Of a DNA stretch of 64,000 nt, positions 40,735 to 50,553 are shown piece by piece. Source of the DNA: Parietichytrium sp. I65-24A (lineage: Eukaryota > Sar > Bigyra > Thraustochytrida > Thraustochytriidae); contig BLSF01000093.1 of the NCBI GenBank assembly GCA_012862575.1, positions 51,908 to 115,907 of the forward strand. The letters run 5' to 3'. The position numbers and the translations under genes are program-made. The first letter of the stretch is position 1, and every line of letters begins with the position of its first letter. A model generated the notes under the pieces. That model did not search any database. It saw only the letters and a list, made by a program, of their open reading frames with translations, and was not told where the DNA came from.

Positions 40735-41576
40735 TGTTGTAGTACTTCTGTTATGTACACGGGCGGCCTCGACCACTAGGCAGTTTTGCGCTTGGAGATG
40801 GAGATGCCGCCATCGCTGCTGATGATGTCCGAAGCGCTCATCCTCTACCAGTGAAAACTTCCTCGCTGTGCCTGACACCTTGCCCTTACCTTGTTTTGTT
40901 TTATTCCATATGATGACTGAAGCACACTGATCACATCTTATTCTGAGTCGTTTGGACTGATTCCTGTTTGAATGTGAATGAATGGCATATTCCTACTTTT
41001 CCCAAGTTTTTTACTTGTTTCACTGTTTTTCATTGAACAAGAAAGTGGAGCGCCGCGCAGAGCGAGACGACTAGGCGTCTCAGTGTCCAACTCTGTGTCC
41101 TCTGTGCCGCGTCGGTCCATGACGTGAAGGGGCGGTTGAGGTGCTTTGCTTCCGAGGCAAAACAGTTTTTGGAACAATGAACGCTTTGACGGGCGCGTTT
41201 CTTCCCCTTGTCGAAGCGATACAACACTATGGTGTCGCGTTTTTTTCACGGGCTTTCGGTTTTGCGTTCCTCTGTGGCGGCTATTGGCCGCGTGATAAAC
41301 GTCTGGGAAGTCGTCTTCAACATATTCTTCAACTTTGCCTTTTGTTCCCTTGATCCTGGCGTTGTTACTGANAAAAAAAAGAAGGGATACCAACTTTCTG
41401 GCGATCGGAAAAAAAATATCAAGTTCGTTCAATTGTAGTCATTCTAGCCGGCCGGCCTCCCAAGCCATCGTGGTGGTGAACCTAAAAGGCTAGACCACAC
41501 TTGTGTCTCCATTTGTAACAAGCATTACATACATCAATTAACGGGTTCCAAAATGCCCGGGTCGCCATACATAATT
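40735..41576. other. Intergenic; possible minus-strand frame 40938-41420
   Basis: The minus strand is open for about 160 codons to a TAA at 40938. The frame contains the N at 41372, and a T-rich stretch with TCAG just beside the N looks like a splice acceptor. The product would be charged and low-complexity (KVEEYVEDDFPDVYHAA, then HHSVVSLRQGEE). I recognise no family, and I see no first exon. Confidence 0.3.
41372..41372. other. Undetermined base (N) in assembly
   Basis: A single N stands before a run of eight A bases. It marks a homopolymer position the assembly could not resolve, and fits the idea that the two frameshifts in conserved genes are sequence errors. Confidence 0.95.
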
Positions 41577-44500
41577 TCATCCGTTAATACGCAGGAAAGG
41601 ATCACTGTCCTCGACCGTTTTGCTCCTCTGGCGCTTGGGCGTGCGCTTGGATTGGCGTTCAGCCCAGCCCACATTAATTTTCTGCCCATTTATAATTTTG
41701 TCACGGAGAGCATGAAAGGCTGCCCGAGATTCTGCATGCGAGTTGAAGCGGATGAATACCGCTCCTTTGGTCAAGATGCGGTTGCGATCTCTGAATTTCA
41801 ATCTAAGCTGAGGAAATAGCGGGCGAAGGAGCTCGTGCAAATGGTGGCCAACCTCCCCCGCGGTAATACCCTCCTTAAAGCCCTCAATGAACAGACCATC
41901 ACGGGTTCGCGCCGGAGATACGTTCAAGCAGTGGTGGTCGCACTTCGTCCTGCTATCAATTTCGAGAAATTCCTGTACAGAAAGCCCCTTGCTGTCAGTG
42001 GCCTTGGGGACGGAAATCGTCAAACCAAATGAGGACACCGCAGGGTGAGTAACAACTTCGTAGTCCTCCTTTTTCTTGAAAGTCACGAAAGCATAGTACC
42101 CTGATTTTGGGGCAAGAGCATCCAATAGGTGCTTTGTGGATGACTTTTGCGTATTGGCCTTCTCGCTCTTGCGCAGCAACTTTCGCACGAGGCCAGCACG
42201 ATCAATGCGTTCCTGCAACGTTTTTCCGGCAACCAATGCGTACATCTCTGCAAATCGCTCGGCAACAGCTCCAGCGTCTTTTGCTTCCTCGTAGTTTGCG
42301 CTCAGCTGCATGTTTTTGTGGACCTCGTCAGCCTGGGATTTTTTCTTAGATTTTTTCTTGGGGGGAGTCTCGTTGTGTGAATCGGTCATGGGTTCATCAT
42401 AGCCGCCAGAGAGTTCCGTGGCAAATAATTCATCAATGTCGCCCATCTCTGCGCCACTCAAACTATCGCTATCGTCGTCTTCATCGTCTTCTGTGGAGTC
42501 GAGCATGCTTTCGACAACACCGTCTACATCAACATCGCGGGCGTCATTTAAGAAACCGTGGTCCACGACTATGTCCGTATCCTCATCCCTACCTCCTTCT
42601 GCCAAGACGCCAAATTCAGTGGCGAGCGCGTGATCGATAATTTTTTGTCGTCTCGACACCTCGGCAACGAGACTCGAGACTTTCTCGCTGGCCTCACTCT
42701 GCGCCGCGAACAAACGGGGGACGATGCGGAGAAGCACATTCATGTACTTGACTGCATTTTTAAAGTTGTAGTACAAGCGCTCTAAGCGTTCGGCATCATC
42801 AGAAGAGCGCGGGCCACGGCCGAGAACTTCGCTTCCTAGACGATTCAAATCGGCACTTGTTCGAGGAAAACTAGGCTCCGATTTGCTCACCTCACCAACA
42901 GCACTCACGTAGCGCTTCCATGCCGGCTCGAGAGCATTGTTTGCGTCCGTCAAGCGATTCACCAGTTCCTGCAACAGTGTATTCGACTCGCGAAAGTTGT
43001 CTGCGGCCTCGAAGAGCTTCTGGGTGATCTGGTCACCTTTCAAAAGGCGGGGCTTCAGATGGGTTTCGAAGTTCGCGACAACGTCCTTATCGACATTGTG
43101 CTCACGGTAGAAAGCTTTCCGCTCACTCTTGATTCCTTGCATGGCATTTTCAGTGGTCCACACCACCTCAGCTGAAGTCCAGTTGTCATTGTACCAGAGT
43201 ATAGAATCATAAGCGTTACGGACCCCTTGGTCAGCGTGCTCGTCAAACAGCCGCTTCTTAGCCTGTATTGCCTGGAGGACCTCGGCTCGCTCCTGTTTGA
43301 TTCCAAGCACCTCGTCGTCCGTGAAATGCAAATCTTGAGTTCCTTTGACATCCTTAGATCCGACTGCAACTGCGCTCTTCTTCGCTGGCCTTGCAGTCAA
43401 TGCCACGGTTTCTTTGCCGAGATAGCTGGAGCGGCGAGAGGCACGGTCAAGCTCCCCTTTGAGATATTCGCTCGTCTTCGTGTAGGCATGAGTTCTCTCC
43501 TTGTGTGCAGAGATATTTTCCACCGGGCCATATGAAGTTTCCAACAACTGCTTAAGCATGTTCTCATTCACCTGAATCGGAATGTCGGGGATGTAAACGG
43601 TACGCTCCACCCAGTCTTCATCGATGCGTTTGGAAACAGCGGCGGGATCAGCAAACACGCCCTCCTCTGTTCCTAGTGCGGAGAGGTCTTCAAAAAGGTA
43701 CCTAGAGGCACCGCGGTGATGGAGCATGATGTCCCTTTTAGCCGTTTTCGGGTTGCCCTCGAAGAGCTCCTCGGCTTGCATGGAGACCTCGGGACTGTCA
43801 AGGTTGCCATTGATTTGCTCCATGCTCTCGTTATTTGCGTGAAGAGCGAAATCTACGGCTGCAATTCGTTCGGGTGTGATAGAGGACAAATTCTGAAAAA
43901 TTCGGGGCACGAGCATCTTCAGGTGCGACGTCTTCAGAGACTTGTTCATAATACTTTCCAGATGTCGGACGCTCGCCATTTCGAGAGAAATGGAGACACG
44001 TCCATTTTCGTAGAAAAGCGGATTGAGCCGATCCCAATACTGCGAAAGCATGGATGTCATCGAGGCCTTCGTTTTGGCGTCCCCTTGATCAACTAACTGG
44101 AACATGGCCTGAAGCGCATTGCTCATGGACTCGGGCTTGACGGCCTGCTGCATTTCCACCAACTCCTGTGGGTTTTCGTATGCTGCATTCAAAAGGTTTC
44201 GCATGGAAATGAATGCCTCCGCCTGATTTTGATGCGAGTGGATTCCACCAATGATGTCAGGGGTATACCACGTCCGGCAAGCATCGCCGAAATCCTCATA
44301 CCAATGTCCATCCAAGCCGCACCATTCAAAAGCCCCCTTGTGGACTTGGAGATTAAGCTTGTCGAGAAATGGGATAACGCCGTTCTTCTTTGATGATGAT
44401 TTCGACTTCTTCCGAGCCTCGGGAAGACCGTGGACTAACCTAGTGTCAGCGCGGTTGTAGGTCGGATCTTCCGGCCTCACAAACAAGAGCTCGTTCCGCA

Positions 44501-46598
44501 GTGAGCGCGGGGAGTTCTCGTATTGATAGGTCGCAAAATCATACTGGTGAGGCTCGTGGCGGAGCTTGATTGAATGATCGGGAAACATTGGCACCGTTTC
44601 TGGAAATAGATAAGCATGCGCGTTCTCCAATTCGCCCTTCAGCACCGAAATTGTCGACTGGAACCGAATTGTATCTAGGCTGATGAAGTCATTGAATAGC
44701 TTCACCAGCTCTCGGTCACCATTGTTCATTGACGCTATGATCGTGGAGAGATCTCTGTAAACTTTAGGCGACATATTCTTGGACGACTTACGAAAATTGG
44801 ACAGCTCATTCAAAATGAGATGGCGATTGCTGTACGGAACATTGGCGCGAAGAGCAGATAGAAACGCCTCCCCCTTCTCGATAGCTTCCGGGCGCGCAGC
44901 ACCAATAGTAATGTTGATGCGAGCTTCTCCTCGGGGAACCTTATTAAGGGCCTCCATCCAGGCAATGTCTTCCCGAGACTCGTTAGACTCAGTAGCAAGA
45001 GACAAGATCTCGAGAGTATCTCTGTCCATGCTAAGGCGGGATTCCACGGCATTTGAACGAGCCTCAAGCTCGTAAGCAGGCAAATCGCGGTGCTTGGCTG
45101 TATGAAAATCACCAGGGAGAATAGCTTGGCGCGAAGGCTCGTCAACGACAGCGCGCCAATTCTTGTACTCCTTCAAGGCAGAATTGAAATCTTCGTTGAA
45201 AAAAGACTTTAGATTCGCAGCTTCTCCACTTTCTGCGATTCGTTGGCGAGCATGCAGGATGTTAGAGCCGCTAAGGTCAGTTCGAAAAGCCTCAGGAACA
45301 ACCCGGCTCACGAGTTTGTGCCCTTTCACGAGAACCTTCAAAAACTCCACGTCTGCGGCAGCATACGGCTCCATAGAGGTCATGGTGGAGTCCTTGACGT
45401 GACCCTGGTACTCGCCGGCGATGCCGTAAGGTGACGTGCGGCCGAGAACGCCGGCACTGTCCAAAAGCTTCGAAACCTCAGGCGGGGCAGACTCGTACCA
45501 AAAAGTCGCGAGGTCGTGCTGGAGGCGCAGGATGCTGGACAAATCGGATATCTTCGCTGCCGCCTGGCTCCTGTCGAACTCCTCCACCATGGAAGTGCTT
45601 TCGCGCCACTGTGCGTCCGGGTATACTTCATCGACGCGTAATGCAATGCGTGGCTTAGAATCACCAAATCCATAGAAGAAAGACTCCCAGCGCTCTTTCG
45701 TATGTACACTGCCCAAAAGAGGATATTTGTCCATCCCCACCACCTTCAAAAAATGCGGATATACATGAGGCAGACCCCTCAAATCTCGAATCACAAATTG
45801 CAGCTGCCTGACCTTACCGTTCACGTTGGACTTGTATCTGATCAGCGAGTCGTAAATCTCACCGGCCTGCGCGGGATTGCACGTCTGTCGAATCTTGGCA
45901 GCGGTAGCGGCCGCCAGAGCTGAGGACTCATCGCTCGCCGCGAGCCACAACCCCCGTGCTGCCTCCACCATGTGCTTGTTCCGCTCGACGATCTCGTCCG
46001 GCGAGAGCAGTTGCGCGGAGGAATGCGAAATCAATTCCCCTGGCAGCGGTTTCTCAGAGCTGCTGTCCTTGAACTCCCACAGCGCCTCTATGCGGTCCCG
46101 CCTCTGGTTGCTGCCCACCTCAAACGACCGGTCCAGCATCTGCGAGAGCGACTTGTCGTGGTCGCTGCGCGCCATGACCTGCTCCTTCACCAGCTCGTCC
46201 AGCTCGGGGGTCAGGTACTTGACCTGCGCCTTGCGGAACGCTTCGTGCGCTTCCACCCGCGACGCCAGGCCGCCCTGCCGCTGCCACCTTCCTAGCGAGT
46301 CAGTCATCGAGAACTCCCACTTGCCGTCCTCTGTCTGGTACACGCCGCTCTTCATCTTGTCCTTGAACACCACGCCGTCCGGCTGCATGGCCAGGCTGTC
46401 CATGAACGCGGCCATCTCCTCCATGTGCTGCGCTGCGTCCCTGCGCCGCTTGTCCAGGTGCGCGATCGTCGCCAGGTCCTCCTCGTCCGCCGCCGAGCTC
46501 GCCCAGCGCCAGCGTCCCGCCAGCGACCAGTTCCTTGTTCCACCGCGCACCGCCCGCGTACCCGCGCCCGCCAGCGCCGCGCGCGCCGCACGCATCAT
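41577..46598 (-). CDS. Giant predicted mitochondrial protein with C-terminal RRM
   Basis: 1673 residues in one exon, unrecognised over most of its length. The N-terminus (MMRAARAALAGAGTRAVRGG, continuing to GRWRWASSA) is Arg/Ala-rich without acidic residues, a textbook mitochondrial presequence. Residues about 45-1350 are largely helical and charged with no family match. An acidic stretch (STEDDEDDDSDSLSGAEMGD) follows near 1390. At the C-terminus an RNA-recognition motif is visible: GLFIEGF as RNP2 and KGAVFIRF as RNP1. A partial RRM-like segment (YYAFVTFKKKEDY) lies before it, and a basic tail with KRTPKRQRS comes last. A role in mitochondrial RNA processing or translation is an inference from presequence plus RRM. 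Confidence 0.85.
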   Translation of the reverse strand: MMRAARAALAGAGTRAVRGGTRNWSLAGRWRWASSAADEEDLATIAHLDKRRRDAAQHMEEMAAFMDSLAMQPDGVVFKDKMKSGVYQTEDGKWEFSMTDSLGRWQRQGGLASRVEAHEAFRKAQVKYLTPELDELVKEQVMARSDHDKSLSQMLDRSFEVGSNQRRDRIEALWEFKDSSSEKPLPGELISHSSAQLLSPDEIVERNKHMVEAARGLWLAASDESSALAAATAAKIRQTCNPAQAGEIYDSLIRYKSNVNGKVRQLQFVIRDLRGLPHVYPHFLKVVGMDKYPLLGSVHTKERWESFFYGFGDSKPRIALRVDEVYPDAQWRESTSMVEEFDRSQAAAKISDLSSILRLQHDLATFWYESAPPEVSKLLDSAGVLGRTSPYGIAGEYQGHVKDSTMTSMEPYAAADVEFLKVLVKGHKLVSRVVPEAFRTDLSGSNILHARQRIAESGEAANLKSFFNEDFNSALKEYKNWRAVVDEPSRQAILPGDFHTAKHRDLPAYELEARSNAVESRLSMDRDTLEILSLATESNESREDIAWMEALNKVPRGEARINITIGAARPEAIEKGEAFLSALRANVPYSNRHLILNELSNFRKSSKNMSPKVYRDLSTIIASMNNGDRELVKLFNDFISLDTIRFQSTISVLKGELENAHAYLFPETVPMFPDHSIKLRHEPHQYDFATYQYENSPRSLRNELLFVRPEDPTYNRADTRLVHGLPEARKKSKSSSKKNGVIPFLDKLNLQVHKGAFEWCGLDGHWYEDFGDACRTWYTPDIIGGIHSHQNQAEAFISMRNLLNAAYENPQELVEMQQAVKPESMSNALQAMFQLVDQGDAKTKASMTSMLSQYWDRLNPLFYENGRVSISLEMASVRHLESIMNKSLKTSHLKMLVPRIFQNLSSITPERIAAVDFALHANNESMEQINGNLDSPEVSMQAEELFEGNPKTAKRDIMLHHRGASRYLFEDLSALGTEEGVFADPAAVSKRIDEDWVERTVYIPDIPIQVNENMLKQLLETSYGPVENISAHKERTHAYTKTSEYLKGELDRASRRSSYLGKETVALTARPAKKSAVAVGSKDVKGTQDLHFTDDEVLGIKQERAEVLQAIQAKKRLFDEHADQGVRNAYDSILWYNDNWTSAEVVWTTENAMQGIKSERKAFYREHNVDKDVVANFETHLKPRLLKGDQITQKLFEAADNFRESNTLLQELVNRLTDANNALEPAWKRYVSAVGEVSKSEPSFPRTSADLNRLGSEVLGRGPRSSDDAERLERLYYNFKNAVKYMNVLLRIVPRLFAAQSEASEKVSSLVAEVSRRQKIIDHALATEFGVLAEGGRDEDTDIVVDHGFLNDARDVDVDGVVESMLDSTEDDEDDDSDSLSGAEMGDIDELFATELSGGYDEPMTDSHNETPPKKKSKKKSQADEVHKNMQLSANYEEAKDAGAVAERFAEMYALVAGKTLQERIDRAGLVRKLLRKSEKANTQKSSTKHLLDALAPKSGYYAFVTFKKKEDYEVVTHPAVSSFGLTISVPKATDSKGLSVQEFLEIDSRTKCDHHCLNVSPARTRDGLFIEGFKEGITAGEVGHHLHELLRPLFPQLRLKFRDRNRILTKGAVFIRFNSHAESRAAFHALRDKIINGQKINVGWAERQSKRTPKRQRSKTVEDSDPFLRING

Positions 46599-47670
46599 GT
46601 CCTACTGTAGATTCTATGCCTACTCCTTATCGACCGGGGAACCCCGGGGACACCCGGGTGTACGCGCTCGCGCACCTGATCCGGACCCGGATCCTGCGCC
46701 TGCCCCCTGCGCCTGCTCCTGCGCCTGCACCGCGCTGCCGCCGCCGCCCTACGCGTGACGCCGCGCGGATATGCGTACTAGGAGAGTGTACGCGGCGAGG
46801 ACTGTGGGGACTGTGGGGATTGTGGGGATTGAGGGGACGAAGGAAGGTAACCTTGCGTTCCTTGTTTGTCGTAGTCCAAGTTGTAAGTCGTAGTTGTGTA
46901 GTTGTTCTTTCTTTGTTGCCAGTCAGTCTTTCCTTTTGTCGCGGAGATTTTGCACTATGGGTTTTCGCTAGTGCATCCCACGACCGGGGTGAGTGGTTCC
47001 AACAAATTGCGTTCCGCTATCCCTACGCGCGGCCGTATCTGCCGCACTAGGAGGAGTGCGAGGGTCCTATCGCGCGCGTATAGCGCAGAGAGTAGGAGGC
47101 TGCAGACTCCGAAGGTTCAAGACTCAGCTGCTTTCGACGAACGACGAACGAGGGAGCAAAAAGAACAAGTTACGCTTCCTTCTCCCTCCGCCGGGTCTCT
47201 AGGAGCTGGTAGACGGGCTTCTAAAAGCGAAACAAGGTAGGATCAGATGCGCTAAAACGTTAGTAAATATCCAAGCGACTTGTATTTACAATGTGTACAT
47301 ACATGTTAATTATGTAAAGTGTACGCGGACCCTCTCTCTCTCTCTCTCTATCTATCGTCTATCTCTATCTCTATCTATCTCTTACTCCTTCCCCCTTGCT
47401 TTCCCGCAAGTGCGCAAGAGTGTGCAAGTGCGTTCAAAACAGCGCGGACTCCGGACACACACACACATACACACATACATACACACACACATACATACAT
47501 ACACACACATACACAGAGTTGCGCCGCTTTTGGCATGTGTGCACTCGCAACACACCTTGCTGCTGCACACAAGAGCAAGGGCCGAAGGAGCTGTGAGCTG
47601 TGAGCTGGGAATAGCTGTGAATAGCTGTGAGCTGGCAAGGTAGGGTTGGCTGAGGCGAGGACGGCCCAAT
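46599..47670. other. Divergent intergenic region, microsatellite-rich
   Basis: It contains CT and CTAT runs at about 47328-47382, and AC/ATAC runs at about 47455-47515, the latter in the likely 5' UTR of the next gene. No gene is seen. Confidence 0.55.
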
Positions 47671-48855
47671 ATGGACGTAGTGGGCGCGGTGCAGCGTCTG
47701 GGCCGCGAGGGTGTGACCGCGCGGCAGGTGGCGGTGGAGCTGAGCCATGCGGACAAGGAGCAGGAGGTGCGCGACGCGCTGGACCAGCTGCTGTGCGTGT
47801 GCAGAGGCACGTACGACCTGAGACAGGACGGGCAGACGACTCAGGTGGTGTACTCGTTCCCGCCAGGGTTCCAAGCCGCGCTGTACCGGAATAATGTGCG
47901 AATGTGGTTGCGCGACCGCGCATTGCCGAGGGCGGCGCAGATGCTCAAGGTGTTTGTGGGAGCGTTTCTGCTGGTGTCCATCTCTGTTTGCGCCCTGGTG
48001 ATGTTGCTTCTCTTGCTCCGCAGCGGGCTCTCTGGATCTCGCGGGCACGGCTCCAATTTTGTCAACACTTATAACACCCTCGTCCTCTATTCGTTTTGGA
48101 GACGGAACCCGTTTCTAAGGCGCGACTACGACTCGTTTTCTCTTCCGACTCCGGCCGGGACGTCATTGCGCACCAGTCTCGCAGAGGAGGTCTTTATGTT
48201 TCTGTTTGGGCCTCCGCGACTCGCAGATCCTGAGGCTGATCAATGGACTCTGATAAAGCAGGAGATTGCCAAGCAACAGTACTGCGTCACGGCGGATCAG
48301 CTGCGCCCCTTTGTCAAAGACGTTTCTCCTAAAGATACGAGCACCCACTACATGGGTAGCATTCTCTCCCGGCTCAAAGGCACCGCAGAAGCTGCCGAAG
48401 ATGGGCAAGGGATATTGTTCCGCTTTGACTACCTCCAAGATGTGCACGAGTCCAAAGCGCCACCGCCGAGAAGAACAGCACGATTTTTGCAGGAGGAGAC
48501 TTGGACTTTCAGCGATCGGTCGTACTCGCTAGCAGCGCTGCTTGGGTTCGTGAACTTGATTGCGCTCCTGCTGGTCAGTCCCCATATTGCTTCGTACCGC
48601 GCCCACGCTGCTTTGGAGCCTGAAAAGTATATTACCGGTGGATTTGACTTTGCGTTCCGCCGCCATGGGCCTCTTCTGGCGGCACTGCTATTCATCCTCA
48701 ACTGGATCTGGTACCCCCTGGTTCTTTACGCTGTGCTATATTTTCTCATTCCTGGGATCCGGTATCTCTTGTACATAAAAATTTTCAATGCCCGTATCAG
48801 AGCGCGAAACGAGTACCGGGCAGGCCTCGTTGGCCGACCTCTGGGTGGCGGCTGA
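47671..48855 (+). CDS. Plastid/cyanobacterial-type membrane protein (At5g03900-like)
   Basis: 394 residues. An N-terminal winged-helix-like segment ends in VVYSFPPGFQAALYRNNVRMW. A membrane helix follows (FVGAFLLVSISVCALVMLLLL, quoted as FVGAFLLVSISV then CALVMLLLL, about 94-118). Then come the conserved EEVFMFLFGPPR and a second winged-helix-like segment. Further hydrophobic helices lie at about 285-305 and 335-370. This order matches a family found in cyanobacteria and plant chloroplasts, represented by Arabidopsis At5g03900. That gene is annotated as iron-sulfur-cluster related, but its function is not established. No plastid transit peptide precedes the first domain, so an upstream exon may be missing. 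Confidence 0.75.
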   Translation: MDVVGAVQRLGREGVTARQVAVELSHADKEQEVRDALDQLLCVCRGTYDLRQDGQTTQVVYSFPPGFQAALYRNNVRMWLRDRALPRAAQMLKVFVGAFLLVSISVCALVMLLLLLRSGLSGSRGHGSNFVNTYNTLVLYSFWRRNPFLRRDYDSFSLPTPAGTSLRTSLAEEVFMFLFGPPRLADPEADQWTLIKQEIAKQQYCVTADQLRPFVKDVSPKDTSTHYMGSILSRLKGTAEAAEDGQGILFRFDYLQDVHESKAPPPRRTARFLQEETWTFSDRSYSLAALLGFVNLIALLLVSPHIASYRAHAALEPEKYITGGFDFAFRRHGPLLAALLFILNWIWYPLVLYAVLYFLIPGIRYLLYIKIFNARIRARNEYRAGLVGRPLGGG

Positions 48856-50553
48856 TGGTCGTCTTGTTTCCATTTCGAATCTGCCGCAATCGCCCCAATA
48901 CTGGCGACTCTGTACGGCCAACGACTGGGCTGGCAAGCATCTGACCACTTTAAGAATTTAGGATTTCGAATTCGAAGTCAGTACGAGTACAGTCAAAACG
49001 AGAAATGAGATCAGTGATCAGTATCTGTCACGACTCTGTTGTGGCTGGTTACTCACACCCTACTCACCTTAGCTATGAAACTGTCAACGGATGTTACCAA
49101 AATGCACACTTGCACCCCTCAACAAATACGCCAGTTCGCGTTAACTTACTCGCAGTCAAAGCTAATACAGTACCGGTACTGACTGTGAGTACTGAATTCA
49201 CAGCCAGTCCGGCGCCACCATTGTTGATCGATCATTTGATGGCTGGGATCTCGGAATGGTTTTGCTCGAATGTCTTGGGAGTAGTCTTTCTCCTTTCGCG
49301 GATGTATGACAGGGCATGAATGCGTGCTGTGCTCACAGTTCACAGCGAGTCACCATGACCACAGAGGCTTCCGAAAGGAGTGAGAAGTCTCGCAACTGTA
49401 CAAGAAGTTTTGCTTGCCTCTGTATGACTCCACTCCAGCACCAGCTAGAAGAGCTCTCGTAGAAGAAATCTTTAATTGTAAAGCTTTTGTTCCGCTCGCT
49501 CTGGATCTCTCTGGTCCAAATTGTCAATGGAAGGGAAGAACAAAGAAAAAAAGAAAAGAGCATTTCACCATCGGAGCCATCACTGCCCGTGCGTTGAACG
49601 CCAGGGTCTATTGGTAGTAATTCAGATTCACTGTCAGTTCAGTATGAAAGAAATTCTGGATCCGAATTGTTCTGGCACTGTCCCATCTTGCACATCCACA
49701 CCCTAGAGCTGAGAGAAAGAGAGAGAGAGGACATGAGAGGACGAGCCTCTCGCCACGTGCCTCCCACGCAACCTCTCCACTCGACTATCACCGGCAAGTC
49801 AAGCCGCCGCAACGCACAATACTTTGGAAGGGAAAGTTGGAAGGAAGGAAGGAAAATGAAGGAAAGAAGGAAGGCACTGAGGCAGTGGGTCACTCACAGT
49901 GCTAGAAATAAAACAGTCTCATACCGAATTGATTATTCTGAAATCACTTCACAAATAAACAGGGTAGAAAAAGATAGGCAGGCTGACTCCCTTCGCATTG
50001 CTTTGCTACGCTTTGCTTTCAAAGTCCCGAGCGCGGAGTGCCACTAGTACTCACTCACTCACTCACTCACTCACTCACTGCCATTGTCCGTGTAAGAGCT
50101 GTAAGAGCCATGGATGGATAAACTTTTAAAGCTCCGGATAGCTCCCGTCTAAGACAAGAGGCACTCTCACATACTCTCACTCTCACTCTCCTCCTCGTAT
50201 CTCGTATCTCGCGTCTCTCTCTTTCTGAAACTTTCTGTCACTTTCTCGTTCTTGTTATTTCTTGTTCCTCGCAATCGCTTTCTTTCTCTCTTTCTCTGTT
50301 TCTGACTTGCTGACTTTCTGTCTTTCTCAGTTTGTGGCGTCGGCGCGGGCGTCCAAGTCCATTGCACTGACACTGTGAGTTCCACTCGCTGCGATCTCTC
50401 TCTCTCTCTGGACTCTCTCTGGACTCTCTCTGGTCTCGAAGGCACTGCGCACTGCGCACTGACAGTGCGTACACTAGTGTGCAACGTCTCGTGGGTGGCG
50501 ACTGGTGCCTGGTGCCTGGTGCCTGGTGCTTGGTGCTTGGTGCTTGGTGCGAG
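48856..50553. other. Intergenic with recurring CACTGTCA motifs
   Basis: Motifs of the CACTGTCA/GACTGTGA kind lie near 49185, 49630, 50370 and 50458. A TACCGGTACT palindrome lies near 49172, an ACTC run at 50050-50080, and CT-rich DNA at 50160-50420. A 126-codon frame at 49667-50047 has no family features. Confidence 0.55.
50503..50550. repeat. 7-base tandem repeat (GGTGCCT/GGTGCTT)
   Basis: Almost seven units end three bases before the start codon of the C2-glucosyltransferase gene. They keep the frame open upstream, so the true start must be taken from the MGC motif. Confidence 0.93.

Noticed and set aside
49667-50047. 126-codon frame in the spacer before the C2-glucosyltransferase
   Set aside because: Built partly from GA and GGAA simple repeats with no recognisable domain.
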